Of a DNA stretch of 64,000 nucleotides, positions 56,065 through 64,000 are shown piece after piece. The notes beneath the pieces were generated by a model. It was not told the DNA's origin. It did no database searches and saw only the letters and a program-made list of their open reading frames with translations. Both the position numbers and the translations under genes were made by a program. Position 1 is the stretch's first letter. Each line of letters opens with the position of its first letter. Source of the DNA: Variovorax paradoxus EPS (GTDB lineage Bacteria > Pseudomonadota > Gammaproteobacteria > Burkholderiales > Burkholderiaceae_C); assembly GCF_000184745.1 (NCBI RefSeq), contig NC_014931.1, positions 2,356,001 through 2,420,000 on the forward strand, written 5' to 3'.

Positions 56065-57780
56065 CTAGCGTGAAAACGACTCGACGGCCACCGGAATCGC
56101 CGGCGCCAGCCAACGGTAGGCATCGCCCAGCACATTGCGCTCCGGCACCTGCCCGCTCCACTGGATCTTGAGCAGGTCCATCAGTGCCCACCCGGTCCAG
56201 TCCGCGCGAAAGGGCTGCTGCTGCGCGGCGGCGTTCGGCAGCGGCTCCCGGTTGCGCCAGATGATCGTCGGAATGCGGTAGCCCGAAGCGGTCGATGGGC
56301 TGTGGCCCGCGCGGTCGCTGCCGTGGCCGACCTCCTGGCCGTGGTCCGACAGATACATCCAGGCGCGGTCCTCGGCCGGCTTGCCGGCGCTGCGCGTCTG
56401 TTGCAAAAGCTCGGACACCACGAAGTCGTGATACAGCAGCGCCGCGTCGTACTCCTGGCGAAAGCGGCGCACCCAGGCCGAGCGGCCGTCTTTCACGAGG
56501 CCGTTCTCGACCGCATCGACGTCGTCGTCGAACGGGTTGGCGTTCTCGGGAAAGCGCAGGCTGTAGTGCGGGTGCGCGCCCATCAGGTGGACCACGATGA
56601 GCTTGCGGTCGGTGCTCGTGTCCGCAAAGGCTTCCTGCACGCAGTCGAGGATCTCGCCGTCCAGCGACGCGCTGGCGCGGCCCGGCGTGCGGTTGACCAT
56701 GTCCACCACATCGGCCAGGCGCGCATGCTGCTGCTCGATGGCGAGGTCGTCGTGGTTGCTGATCCACCAGACCTTGTAGCCGGCGGCGCGCGCCAGCGCC
56801 AGGAGATGCGGCGGGTTTTCGCTTTCGGGCAGGCCGAAGTGAAACATGTTGCGCAATGCGGGCAGGGTGCTCGCATCCACCGACCACGCGTTCTTCAGCA
56901 CCGCCATCTGCTCGCCGGCCTGCGCCTTGTGCGTCAGGAGGCGCGGCGTGGTCGGGCGGCCGTAGCCGTAGAGCGCCATGTTGTCGCGGTTGATGCTGTC
57001 GGTAATGACCAGCACCACCGTCGACGGGCCGGCCTGCAAGGCGACGGGGGCGATGGCCTTCGCCTGCGCCATCAAGCGGTCGCGCACCTTCTCCTGACCG
57101 GCCCATGCGGCGCGCTGCGCGTGCACCGACTGCGACCAGCCGGCCCAGAAGATCGCAGGATGCAGCCGGCGCCACGGCTTGCTCGCATAGGCCACGCAGG
57201 CGACCAGCAAGAGAACGAGCACCAGCGATCGGACCCAGAAGGGCGACCGCGGCGCGCGCACCGAAGACGCACCCGCATCGACGACCGCACCGCGCCGCGC
57301 GAACATGCCCACGAGCACGCCGGCCACCGCGAGCGCGCCCGACCAGATGACCGCGGAGCGCCAATGCATCCACAGGTATTCCGTGCTCTCGCGCGCATTG
57401 GTGTTGGCCGCGGCGCCGAGCACCATCGCGCCATCGGGCGCAGCCTGGTAGGTGTCGAGCAGGTAGGCGCGCACCGCGGCGTCGAGCGCAAAGCCCATGG
57501 CCCAGAGCCACACGAGCACTGTGCGCACATTTCGCATCCGCGCACTGCGCAATGGCCATGCAAGCCACAGCACCATCGGCGAGGCGAGCACCGCGAGCTG
57601 GGCTATGCGGCGGCCGTCGTGGCCGAGCGCGATCAGTGCAAGCAAGGTGGCGCCGACCACGCCGCAGGCGAGCAGGGCGTTGTGGCGGGAGGTGCGCCGC
57701 GGGGCGGTTGTGTCAGAGGAGGAAGAAGTCAAACGAGACGGCGCAACAGTCGAAGGCGTGCGGATTCTGCGTCCGCGCAT
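56065..57780 (-). CDS. Sulfatase-fold membrane transferase (phosphoethanolamine transferase-like)
   Basis: A 571-aa protein. Four or five N-terminal helices (residues about 37-200), then a periplasmic sulfatase domain. VVLVITDSINRDNMALYGYG aligns with the GES-NR segment of EptA/CptA enzymes, but the metal-binding Glu is Asp here. The likely Thr nucleophile is in VDASTLPALRN. Metal ligands occur in YLSDHGQEVGHGS and HLMGAHPHY. Family role: adding phosphoethanolamine to lipid A or a related glycan. The start is unsure (ATG 57780; TTG 57732 gives a shorter, cleaner N-terminus). Confidence 0.75.
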   Translation of the reverse strand: MRGRRIRTPSTVAPSRLTSSSSDTTAPRRTSRHNALLACGVVGATLLALIALGHDGRRIAQLAVLASPMVLWLAWPLRSARMRNVRTVLVWLWAMGFALDAAVRAYLLDTYQAAPDGAMVLGAAANTNARESTEYLWMHWRSAVIWSGALAVAGVLVGMFARRGAVVDAGASSVRAPRSPFWVRSLVLVLLLVACVAYASKPWRRLHPAIFWAGWSQSVHAQRAAWAGQEKVRDRLMAQAKAIAPVALQAGPSTVVLVITDSINRDNMALYGYGRPTTPRLLTHKAQAGEQMAVLKNAWSVDASTLPALRNMFHFGLPESENPPHLLALARAAGYKVWWISNHDDLAIEQQHARLADVVDMVNRTPGRASASLDGEILDCVQEAFADTSTDRKLIVVHLMGAHPHYSLRFPENANPFDDDVDAVENGLVKDGRSAWVRRFRQEYDAALLYHDFVVSELLQQTRSAGKPAEDRAWMYLSDHGQEVGHGSDRAGHSPSTASGYRIPTIIWRNREPLPNAAAQQQPFRADWTGWALMDLLKIQWSGQVPERNVLGDAYRWLAPAIPVAVESFSR

Positions 57781-57829
57781 GCGCTGCAAGGCCCAGTGTC
57801 CCGATGCCCGAGGGGGCCATGGCAGCCGC

Positions 57830-57851
57830 GAGTCGGGGATGAGTCGGGGAT
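57830..57851. repeat. Two tandem 11-base repeats before the SH3-domain gene
   Basis: GAGTCGGGGAT is repeated exactly in tandem in the 176-base gap between the membrane transferase and the SH3 protein. The gap holds no other gene. The repeat could be an operator or a chance duplication. Confidence 0.4.
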
Positions 57852-57956
57852 ATCCCTCACGGAACTTATCGCGCTCGATGGTCCCAGACGGGCTCGCCCG
57901 GCAAGGCTCGACCTCGCCGGAAACTCCCGATCCTCCTAGAAAGGAACCCTCTCTCC

Positions 57957-58421
57957 ATGTCCAGATTCAGCCGCCTGCCCGCGCTCCTGCTTGCCTTCGC
58001 CCTCGCCTGGATGGCCTTGCCTTCCGCGTCGGCCGCACCCCAAAGACAGATGGTCAGCGCCGCGGTCGGCACACTGAACATGCGCACCGGCCCGGGTCAG
58101 CGCTACGAATCCCACTGGACCGTGAGCAAGGGCTATCCGTTCCGCGTCATCGGCCGCAAAGGCAGCTGGCTGCATGTCAGCGACTTCGAGAACGACAAGG
58201 CCTGGATCTACCGGCCGATGACGAATAAGACGCCGCATCACGTGGTGAAGGCGAAGGCGGTCGTGCTGCGCAGGTCGCCGAATGCGCGCAGCCCGGTCGT
58301 GCGCCGCGCAGCCTACGGCGATGTGCTGCGAACCCTGCAACGCCGCGGCGACTGGGTCAAGGTCACACACGAAGGCGGCGGCACCGGATGGGTGGCGCGG
58401 CGCCTCGTCTGGGGCTGGTAG
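57957..58421 (+). CDS. Periplasmic protein with two bacterial SH3 domains
   Basis: A 154-aa exported protein. Signal MSRFSRLPALLLAFALAWMA is cleaved near ASA (residue 26). Two SH3b repeats follow: GTLNMRTGPGQRYESHWTVS and WLHVSDFENDKAWIYRPM, then AVVLRRSPNARSPVVRRAAY and WVKVTHEGGGTGWVARRLV. Bacterial SH3 domains bind peptidoglycan stems or assist wall enzymes. AGAAAGGAA precedes the ATG. It converges with glpK (13 bases between stops) and has no link to the glycerol genes. Confidence 0.85.
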   Translation: MSRFSRLPALLLAFALAWMALPSASAAPQRQMVSAAVGTLNMRTGPGQRYESHWTVSKGYPFRVIGRKGSWLHVSDFENDKAWIYRPMTNKTPHHVVKAKAVVLRRSPNARSPVVRRAAYGDVLRTLQRRGDWVKVTHEGGGTGWVARRLVWGW

Positions 58422-58434
58422 CCGGCAAGGCGCC

Positions 58435-59934
58435 TCAGGTCGCCGTGGCCTGACGCACGGCGCGCTCCCAGCGCGCCATCGATTCCTCGGCCTGCGCGCG
58501 GCCCATCGTCGGCAGGAAGCGGCGCTCCACCTTCCAGAGCTTCGAGAGTTGGCGCGCATCGGTGTAGACGCCGGTCGACAACCCCGCGAGGTACGCAGCG
58601 CCGAGCGCGGTGGTCTCGATGACTTCGGGCCGCACCACCGGAATGCCCAGCAGGTCGGCCTGAAACTGCATCAGCAGGTCGTTGACGCTCGCGCCCCCGT
58701 CCACGCGCAGCTCGGCGACCGGCTTGCCGCCCGCGGCCACCGCATCGCGGCTCATCGCCTGCAGCAGCGCGGCGCTCTGGTACGCGATGCTTTCGAGCGC
58801 GGCACGCGCGATGTGCGCGACGGTCGTGCCGCGCGTAAGGCCGGTGATCGTGCCGCGCGCATCGGCATCCCAGTAGGGCGCGCCGAGGCCGGTGAAGGCC
58901 GGCACCATCATCACGCCGCCCGCATCGGGCACGCTCTCGGCCAATGACTGCACTTCCGCGCTGCCCTTGATCGCCTTGAGCCCGTCGCGCAGCCACTGCA
59001 CGACGGCGCCGCCGACGAACACGCTGCCTTCCATCGCGTACTGCGGCGTCGCATCGACCTGCGCGGCGCTCGTCACGAGCAGGCCGTTGTGCGAGGGCTG
59101 GAATGCGGCGCCCGTGTGCATCAGCAAAAAGCAGCCGGTGCCATAGGTGTTCTTGGCCATGCCGGCCTCGAAGCAGGCCTGGCCGAAGAGGGCACTCTGC
59201 TGGTCGCCCGCCACGCCGCCCACGGGCAGGCTGTGGCCGAGGAGCGCGGCATCGGTGTCGACGAAGTGCGAGCTCGAAGGCTGCACCTTGGGCAACAGCG
59301 CGGCGGGAATCTTCAGCGCGGCGAGCAGGTCGGCGTCCCACTCGTTCGTGTGCACGTTGAAGAGCATGGTGCGCGAGGCGTTGCTCACGTCGGTCACATG
59401 CACCTTGCCGCCGGTGAGCTGCCACATGAGCCAGCTGTCGACGGTGCCGAAGGCCAGCTCGCCGCGCTCGGCCTCGGCGCGGGCGCCGGGCACGTTGTCG
59501 AGCAGCCAGCGCAGCTTGGTGCCGGAGAAGTACGCGTCGATCACGAGGCCGGTCTTCTCGCGGATCGTGTCCGTCATGCCTTCGTCGCGCAACTGCGCGC
59601 ACAGGGGCTCGGCGCGGCGGTCCTGCCAGACGATGGCGTGGTGCACCGGCTGGCCGGTCTTTCGGTTCCACAGCACGGTGGTCTCGCGCTGGTTGGTGAT
59701 GCCGATGGCGTGGATGTCGGTGGGCTTGAGCTTCGCCTTCACGAGCACTTCGCGCGCGGTGGCGAGCTGGCTGCGCCAGATTTCCATCGGGTCGTGCTCG
59801 ACCCAGCCGGGCTGCGGGTAGATCTGGGTGAGCTCCTTCTGCGCGATGGCGACGATGTGGCCTTCGCGGTCGAAGACGATGCTGCGGGAGCTGGAGGTGC
59901 CCTGGTCCAGGGCGAGGAGGTAGGTAGTCGTCAT
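58435..59934 (-). CDS. glpK: Glycerol kinase
   Basis: A 499-aa FGGY-family kinase. N-terminal ATP/sugar region: [40 protein letters not shown] and WQDRRAEP. C-terminal: [14 protein letters not shown] and [20 protein letters not shown]. Glycerol-contacting residues Arg and Asp in the NQRE and [10 protein letters not shown] segments are intact. It makes glycerol 3-phosphate. It is cotranscribed after glpR (24-base gap), opposite to glpD. Confidence 0.97.
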   Translation of the reverse strand: MTTTYLLALDQGTSSSRSIVFDREGHIVAIAQKELTQIYPQPGWVEHDPMEIWRSQLATAREVLVKAKLKPTDIHAIGITNQRETTVLWNRKTGQPVHHAIVWQDRRAEPLCAQLRDEGMTDTIREKTGLVIDAYFSGTKLRWLLDNVPGARAEAERGELAFGTVDSWLMWQLTGGKVHVTDVSNASRTMLFNVHTNEWDADLLAALKIPAALLPKVQPSSSHFVDTDAALLGHSLPVGGVAGDQQSALFGQACFEAGMAKNTYGTGCFLLMHTGAAFQPSHNGLLVTSAAQVDATPQYAMEGSVFVGGAVVQWLRDGLKAIKGSAEVQSLAESVPDAGGVMMVPAFTGLGAPYWDADARGTITGLTRGTTVAHIARAALESIAYQSAALLQAMSRDAVAAGGKPVAELRVDGGASVNDLLMQFQADLLGIPVVRPEVIETTALGAAYLAGLSTGVYTDARQLSKLWKVERRFLPTMGRAQAEESMARWERAVRQATAT

Positions 59935-59958
59935 TCTTCGAATCTCGTTGCTTGTCTG

Positions 59959-60729
59959 CTAGTGGCCGCGCGCGATTTCGAGGCGCACCTGCGCCGCATG
60001 CAGCAGGTCGGCGAAGGGCGCGGGCGGTGCGGCGTCGGTGAAGAGCCGATCGATCTGCGAGAGCGTGCCCAGTTGGATCATCGCCGGCCGGTTGAACTTG
60101 CTCGCATCGGCCGCGAGCCACACCTCGCGCGCCTGCGCAATGATGGTCTGCGCGACCTTCACCTCGCGCAGGTCGAAGTCGCGCAGCGACCCGTCGGCCT
60201 CGATGCTCGAAACGCCGATGAGCGCGATGTCCACCTTGAACTGGCGGATGAAATCGATGGTGGCCTCGCCCACGATGGCGCGGTCGCGCGCACGCACCGA
60301 GCCGCCGGCCACGATCACTTCGCACGAGCTGTTGCCGCTCAGGATGGTCGCGACGTTCAGGTTGTTGGTGATCACGCGCAGGCCCGTGTGGCGCATCAGC
60401 GCCTTGGCGATGGCCTCGGTGGTGGTGCCGATGTTCAGGATCAGCGAGCAGTCGTTGGGCACCAGCTCGGCCACGCGCTGGGCGATGCGCGCCTTGCCTT
60501 CGGCATTCAGGGTTTCGCGCTGCTGGTAGCCGATGTTCTCGGTGGTCGAACTCGGCATGCGCACGCCGCCGTGAAAGCGCGTGAGCAGCCCCTCGTCGGC
60601 CAGCCGCTGCACGTCGCGCCGCACGGTCTGCAGGGTCACGCCCAGCATGTCGGCGAGTTGCTCGACGGTGACGGAGCCGCGCGTGCGCACGGTGTCCAGG
60701 AGGTTGATCTGGCGCGGGTTGGAATTCAC
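59959..60729 (-). CDS. glpR: GlpR-like DeoR-family repressor
   Basis: A 256-aa DeoR-family regulator. The HTH is near the N-terminus (GSVTVEQLADMLGVTLQTVR, RDVQRLADEGLLTRFHGGVR). The sugar-phosphate-binding fold has ILNIGTTTEAIAKALM, LRVITNNLNVATIL, EVIVAGGSVRARDRAIVGEA. The start is GTG 60729, giving (M)NSNPRQINLLD. Family role: repression of glp genes, relieved by glycerol 3-phosphate. It is divergent from glpD, with likely operators between them. Confidence 0.9.
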   Translation of the reverse strand: MNSNPRQINLLDTVRTRGSVTVEQLADMLGVTLQTVRRDVQRLADEGLLTRFHGGVRMPSSTTENIGYQQRETLNAEGKARIAQRVAELVPNDCSLILNIGTTTEAIAKALMRHTGLRVITNNLNVATILSGNSSCEVIVAGGSVRARDRAIVGEATIDFIRQFKVDIALIGVSSIEADGSLRDFDLREVKVAQTIIAQAREVWLAADASKFNRPAMIQLGTLSQIDRLFTDAAPPAPFADLLHAAQVRLEIARGH

Positions 60730-60799
60730 AAAAGCGTCGTGGAGTGCGTGAAGACTGCGGGGTAGTGCAGGGGAGGGTACAGGGCGCGTCACTTTAAAG

Positions 60800-60814
60800 C
60801 GAACCAAAACGAAC
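60800..60814. promoter_or_regulatory. Candidate GlpR operator: CGAAC direct repeat
   Basis: CGAAC occurs at 60800-60804 and 60810-60814, a 10-base period that places both on one face of the helix. It lies in the 132-base region between divergent glpR and glpD. CGAAC is the half-site core of the known GlpR operator, which however is usually an inverted repeat. The region also holds TTTAAAG. Confidence 0.45.
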
Positions 60815-60861
60815 GCGACTAAGGGAAAACTCGGAGGAAAATCGCGCCAAAAGGAATCCAA

Positions 60862-62532
60862 ATGAAAAAACACGAAAATACAATGGCGCCCTTCAGTGAC
60901 CAAAGTCACGCTTCTACGGACCCATTGCCTGTGAGCGATTCCTCCTCCCATCCGCCGCTGCCCACCACCGATTGCGACGTGCTGATCGTTGGCGGTGGCA
61001 TCAACGGCTGCGGCATCGCACGCGACCTCGCCGGCCGCGGCTGGCGCGTTGTGCTGTGCGAGAAGGACGACCTCGCTTCGCACACGTCGTCCTCTTCCAC
61101 CAAGCTGATCCACGGCGGCCTGCGCTACCTCGAGTACTACGAGTTCTCGCTCGTGCGCAAGGCGCTGCAGGAGCGCGAGGTGCTGCTCAAGAGCGCACCG
61201 CACATCATGTGGCCGCTGCGCTTCGTGATGCCGCACGACCCGTCGATGCGGCCGGCCTGGATGATCCGCATCGGCCTCTTCATGTACGACCACCTCGCCA
61301 AGCGCGAAGTGCTGCCGGGCTCGCGCAGTGTCGATTTGCACAAGCATGCGGCCGGCAAGCCGCTGAAGAACCAGTACAAGCGCGGCTTCATCTATTCCGA
61401 CGGCTGGGTCGACGACGCGCGCCTCGTGCTGCTGAATGCGCTCGATGCGAAGGCGCGCGGCGCCGAGGTGCTCACCCGCACCCGCTGCACCCATGCACGG
61501 CGCGATGCCGACGGCTGGACCGCCACGCTCGAAAGCCCGCAGGGCACACGCACCGTTCGCGCCCGCGCCGTGGTGAATGCCGCCGGGCCGTGGGCCGAAT
61601 CGTTCTTGCGCGGCGTCGCGCAATCGGCCAAGGGCGAATCGCTGGCCACCAAGAGCCTGCGCCTCGTGAAGGGCAGCCACATCATCGTGCCGCGCCTGTT
61701 CGAGCACGACCACGCGTACATCTTCCAGAACCCCGACAAGCGAATCATCTTCGCCATTCCCTACCAGGACGAGTTCACGCTGATCGGCACCACCGACATC
61801 GAACTGAACGGCGACGACCCCGGCGCCGCGCGCATCGCGCAGGAAGAAATCGACTACCTCTGCACCCAGGCCAGCCGCTATTTCGAGAAGCCCATCGTGC
61901 CGGCCGACGTGGTGTGGACCTACTCGGGCGTGCGCCCGCTGCTGGACGATGCCTCGGGCGACCCGTCGGCCGTCACGCGCGACTACATGCTGGAGTCGAA
62001 CACCACCGCCGCGCCGCTGCTGTCGGTGTGGGGCGGCAAGATCACCACCTTCCGCAAGCTCGCGGAAGACGCGGCCGACGAGGTCGGCAAGATGCTGGGC
62101 CAGTCGAACGCGCAGCGTCCCGCGTGGACCGACGGCGCGTTCCTCGCCGGCGGCGACCTCTCGGCATGGATCGGTGCTCCCAAGCGCCCCGACGACGACT
62201 TCGAGCGCTTCGTGTCGGCCGTGCAGGCGAAATACCCGTGGCTCTACGGCAAGCTCACGCGCCGCCTCGCGCGCGCCTACGGCGCCCGGGTGTCCGAACT
62301 GCTCGGCGATGCGAAGTCGCTCGCCGACCTGGGCCCCGCGGTGGCGCCCGACCTGCACGAACGCGAACTGCGCTTCTTGCAAACCCATGAGTGGGCCGTG
62401 AGCTCGGATGACGTGCTCTGGCGCCGCTCCAAGCTCGGCCTGCACTACACGCCGGCCGAGCGCGAACAGGTTGCGGCCTGGCTCGAAGCCAACGCGAAGA
62501 ACAACGACAAAGTGGAAGTGGAGGTGAGCTGA
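60862..62532 (+). CDS. glpD: Aerobic glycerol-3-phosphate dehydrogenase
   Basis: A 556-aa FAD enzyme. FAD site: CDVLIVGGGINGCGIARDLA, LCEKDDLASHTSSSSTKLIH and GGLRYLEYYEFSLV. Substrate region: VVNAAGPWAESFL, KGSHIIVPRL, DEFTLIGTTDIELNGD, TYSGVRPLLDD. It oxidises glycerol 3-phosphate to dihydroxyacetone phosphate and passes electrons to ubiquinone at the membrane. ATG 60862 has AAGGA eight bases ahead; MAPFSD at 60883 is an alternative. The stop overlaps the ATG of the next ABC gene by one base. Confidence 0.96.
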   Translation: MKKHENTMAPFSDQSHASTDPLPVSDSSSHPPLPTTDCDVLIVGGGINGCGIARDLAGRGWRVVLCEKDDLASHTSSSSTKLIHGGLRYLEYYEFSLVRKALQEREVLLKSAPHIMWPLRFVMPHDPSMRPAWMIRIGLFMYDHLAKREVLPGSRSVDLHKHAAGKPLKNQYKRGFIYSDGWVDDARLVLLNALDAKARGAEVLTRTRCTHARRDADGWTATLESPQGTRTVRARAVVNAAGPWAESFLRGVAQSAKGESLATKSLRLVKGSHIIVPRLFEHDHAYIFQNPDKRIIFAIPYQDEFTLIGTTDIELNGDDPGAARIAQEEIDYLCTQASRYFEKPIVPADVVWTYSGVRPLLDDASGDPSAVTRDYMLESNTTAAPLLSVWGGKITTFRKLAEDAADEVGKMLGQSNAQRPAWTDGAFLAGGDLSAWIGAPKRPDDDFERFVSAVQAKYPWLYGKLTRRLARAYGARVSELLGDAKSLADLGPAVAPDLHERELRFLQTHEWAVSSDDVLWRRSKLGLHYTPAEREQVAAWLEANAKNNDKVEVEVS

Positions 62533-63605
62533 TGCAGCTGACTCTGGAGCGCGTCACCAAGAAGGTCGGCGCGCAGACATGGCTCTATGAACAGGGCATC
62601 GCCCCCAAGAGCGGAGCGGTGACGGTGCTGCTGGGCGCCACGCAGGCCGGCAAGACCAGCCTGATGCGCCTGATGGCGGGGCTGGACACGCCCACCACGG
62701 GCAAGGTGCTGGTCGATGGCAAGGACGTGACCGGCATGCCGGTGCGCGAGCGCAACGTCGCGATGGTCTACCAGCAGTTCATCAATTACCCGTCGCTCAA
62801 GGTGCGCGACAACATCGCCTCGCCGCTCAAGCTGCGCGGCGAGAAGAACATCGATGCACGCGTGAAGGCGCTGGCCGACAAGCTGCACATCGGCATGTTC
62901 CTCGATCGCCTGCCGGCCGAGCTTTCGGGTGGCCAGCAGCAGCGCGTGGCGCTGGCGCGCGCGCTCGCCAAGAACGCACCGCTGATGCTGCTCGACGAGC
63001 CGCTGGTGAACCTCGACTACAAGCTGCGCGAGGGCCTGCGCGAAGAGCTCACCCAGCTTTTCGCCACCGGCGACTCGACCGTGATCTACGCGACGACCGA
63101 ACCTGGCGAGGCGTTGCTGCTCGGCGGCTACACCGCGGTGATGGATGCGGGCGAACTGCTGCAGTACGGCCCGACCGCTGAGGTGTTCCATGCGCCGCAA
63201 TCGCTGCGCGTGGCGCGTGCCTTCAGCGATCCGCCGATGAACCTGTTGGCCGCCACCGCAACCGCCGGCCAGGTGCAGCTCGCAGGCGGCCCGGCGCTGG
63301 CGATGGCCTTGCCCGAAAGCGTGTCGGGCGCGGTCACGGTCGGCCTCCGCGCGAGCGCGCTGAACGTGAATGCGGGCGAGGGCGACATCGCCTTGCCCGG
63401 CAAGGTCGAGCTGGCCGAAATCTCCGGCTCCGACACCTTCGTGCACGTGCACACCGCGGTGGGCGAACTGGTGGCGCAGCTCACCGGCGTGCATCGCTTC
63501 GAGCTGGGCGCTTCGATCACGCTGTACTTCAGCGCGTCGCAAGCCTATGTGTTCGATGCCGGCGAAAAGCTGGCGCTCGCGCCTGCATGGCGCAAGGGAA
63601 ACTGA
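62532..63605 (+). CDS. Glycerol ABC importer ATPase 1 (GlpS-like)
   Basis: A 357-aa ATPase. Walker A is GATQAGKTSLMRLMAGLD, Q-loop VAMVYQQFINYPSLKV, signature [15 protein letters not shown], Walker B LMLLDEPLVNLD. The usual switch His is Thr/Glu in YATTEPGEALLLG; this substitution of the His is notable. The C-terminal TOBE region follows. Position directly after glpD and before a second ATPase matches the GlpSTPQV glycerol importer of Rhizobium, which uses two different ATPases. Its start overlaps the glpD stop. Confidence 0.87.
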   Translation: MQLTLERVTKKVGAQTWLYEQGIAPKSGAVTVLLGATQAGKTSLMRLMAGLDTPTTGKVLVDGKDVTGMPVRERNVAMVYQQFINYPSLKVRDNIASPLKLRGEKNIDARVKALADKLHIGMFLDRLPAELSGGQQQRVALARALAKNAPLMLLDEPLVNLDYKLREGLREELTQLFATGDSTVIYATTEPGEALLLGGYTAVMDAGELLQYGPTAEVFHAPQSLRVARAFSDPPMNLLAATATAGQVQLAGGPALAMALPESVSGAVTVGLRASALNVNAGEGDIALPGKVELAEISGSDTFVHVHTAVGELVAQLTGVHRFELGASITLYFSASQAYVFDAGEKLALAPAWRKGN

Positions 63606-63606
63606 G

Positions 63607-64000
63607 ATGGCACGCATCGATCTCGACCTGGCCCACGCCTACCGCCCCAACCCCACGCAGGACAGCGATTACGCGCTGCTGCCGTTGAAGATGAGCTTTC
63701 GCGACGGCGGCGCCTACGCCTTGCTCGGCCCTTCGGGCTGCGGCAAGACGACCATGCTCAACATCATCTCGGGCCTGCTCGTGCCCTCGCATGGCACGGT
63801 GACCTTCGATGGCCGCGACATGACGCGCGCCACGCCGCAGGAGCGCAACATCGCGCAGGTGTTCCAGTTCCCGGTGATCTACGACACCATGACCGTGGCC
63901 GAGAACCTCGCGTTTCCGCTGCGCAACCGCAAGGTGCCCGAAGACCAGATCAAGAAGCGCGTCGGCGAGATCGCCGAAATGCTCGACATGAGCGGCCAGC
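63607..64000 (+). CDS. Glycerol ABC importer ATPase 2 (GlpT-like), N-terminal fragment
   Basis: The first 131 codons of a second ABC ATPase, cut by the window end. It begins MARIDLDLAHAYRPN and has Walker A LLGPSGCGKTTMLNIISGLL and Q-loop NIAQVFQFPVIYDTMTVAEN. The ATG is one base after the stop of the first ATPase gene. Paired ATPases next to glpD match the glycerol GlpSTPQV importer; permeases and binding protein are expected beyond base 64000. Confidence 0.85.
   Translation, partial: MARIDLDLAHAYRPNPTQDSDYALLPLKMSFRDGGAYALLGPSGCGKTTMLNIISGLLVPSHGTVTFDGRDMTRATPQERNIAQVFQFPVIYDTMTVAENLAFPLRNRKVPEDQIKKRVGEIAEMLDMSGQ

Overview
The window is one contiguous, gene-dense (about 90% coding), very GC-rich stretch of bacterial chromosome. 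Gene content and order (pyrG-kdsA-eno-ftsB; parE-transglycosylase-parC; coaBC-dut; a two-copy ATP-grasp/alpha-E/transglutaminase set; a glp operon with an ABC glycerol importer) point to a betaproteobacterium of the Comamonadaceae, most like Variovorax. That placement rests on recognised proteins, not on a search. I see no rRNA, tRNA, CRISPR array, insertion sequence or prophage, and no stretch over 300 bases lacks a gene.

Layout. 1-4.7 kb (minus): NAD-precursor uptake (NadR-like ATPase, PnuC), ftsB, eno, a DUF1330 gene, a kdsA that has lost its whole central part, and pyrG. 4.8-10.2 kb (plus, with slyD-like on minus): coaBC, a membrane protein, dut, a glycine-zipper lipoprotein, a JmjC ribosomal oxygenase and small unknowns. 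10.3-15.3 kb (minus): beta-lactamase-fold hydrolase, bamC, dapA, methyltransferase, MFS carrier. 15.4-21 kb (plus): topoisomerase IV (parE, parC) around a lytic transglycosylase. 21-27.4 kb: miscellaneous hydrolases and a CorA-like membrane protein.

27.4-34.3 kb is a complete 2-ketogluconate catabolic operon: a polar-amino-acid-type ABC importer (two permeases, binding protein, ATPase) followed by kguE, kguK, kguD and the LacI-family repressor ptxS. The 14-bp palindrome known as the PtxS operator lies immediately upstream of the first transporter gene. The binding protein lacks the aspartate that amino-acid-binding relatives use to hold the ligand amino group. Together these suggest an ABC-type 2-ketogluconate (or similar sugar-acid) importer in place of the MFS carrier KguT of Pseudomonas.

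34.2-38.9 kb holds a GMC oxidoreductase, a DSD1-type PLP enzyme, a HAD hydrolase and a LysR regulator. 39.3-48.1 kb and 51.8-54.3 kb hold two sets of the poorly understood ATP-grasp/alpha-E/transglutaminase peptide-ligase system. One set has ATP-grasp and alpha-E fused in a single 923-aa protein; the other has them as two genes. Three proteins of these sets carry Ser-Gln repeat tails or linkers. comEC and an enoyl-CoA hydratase-like gene lie between the sets. 54.4-58.4 kb holds a pair of unrecognised exported proteins, a sulfatase-fold membrane transferase and an SH3-domain protein. 58.4-64 kb is glycerol metabolism: glpK and glpR on minus, divergent glpD and ABC glycerol-uptake ATPases on plus, cut by the window end.
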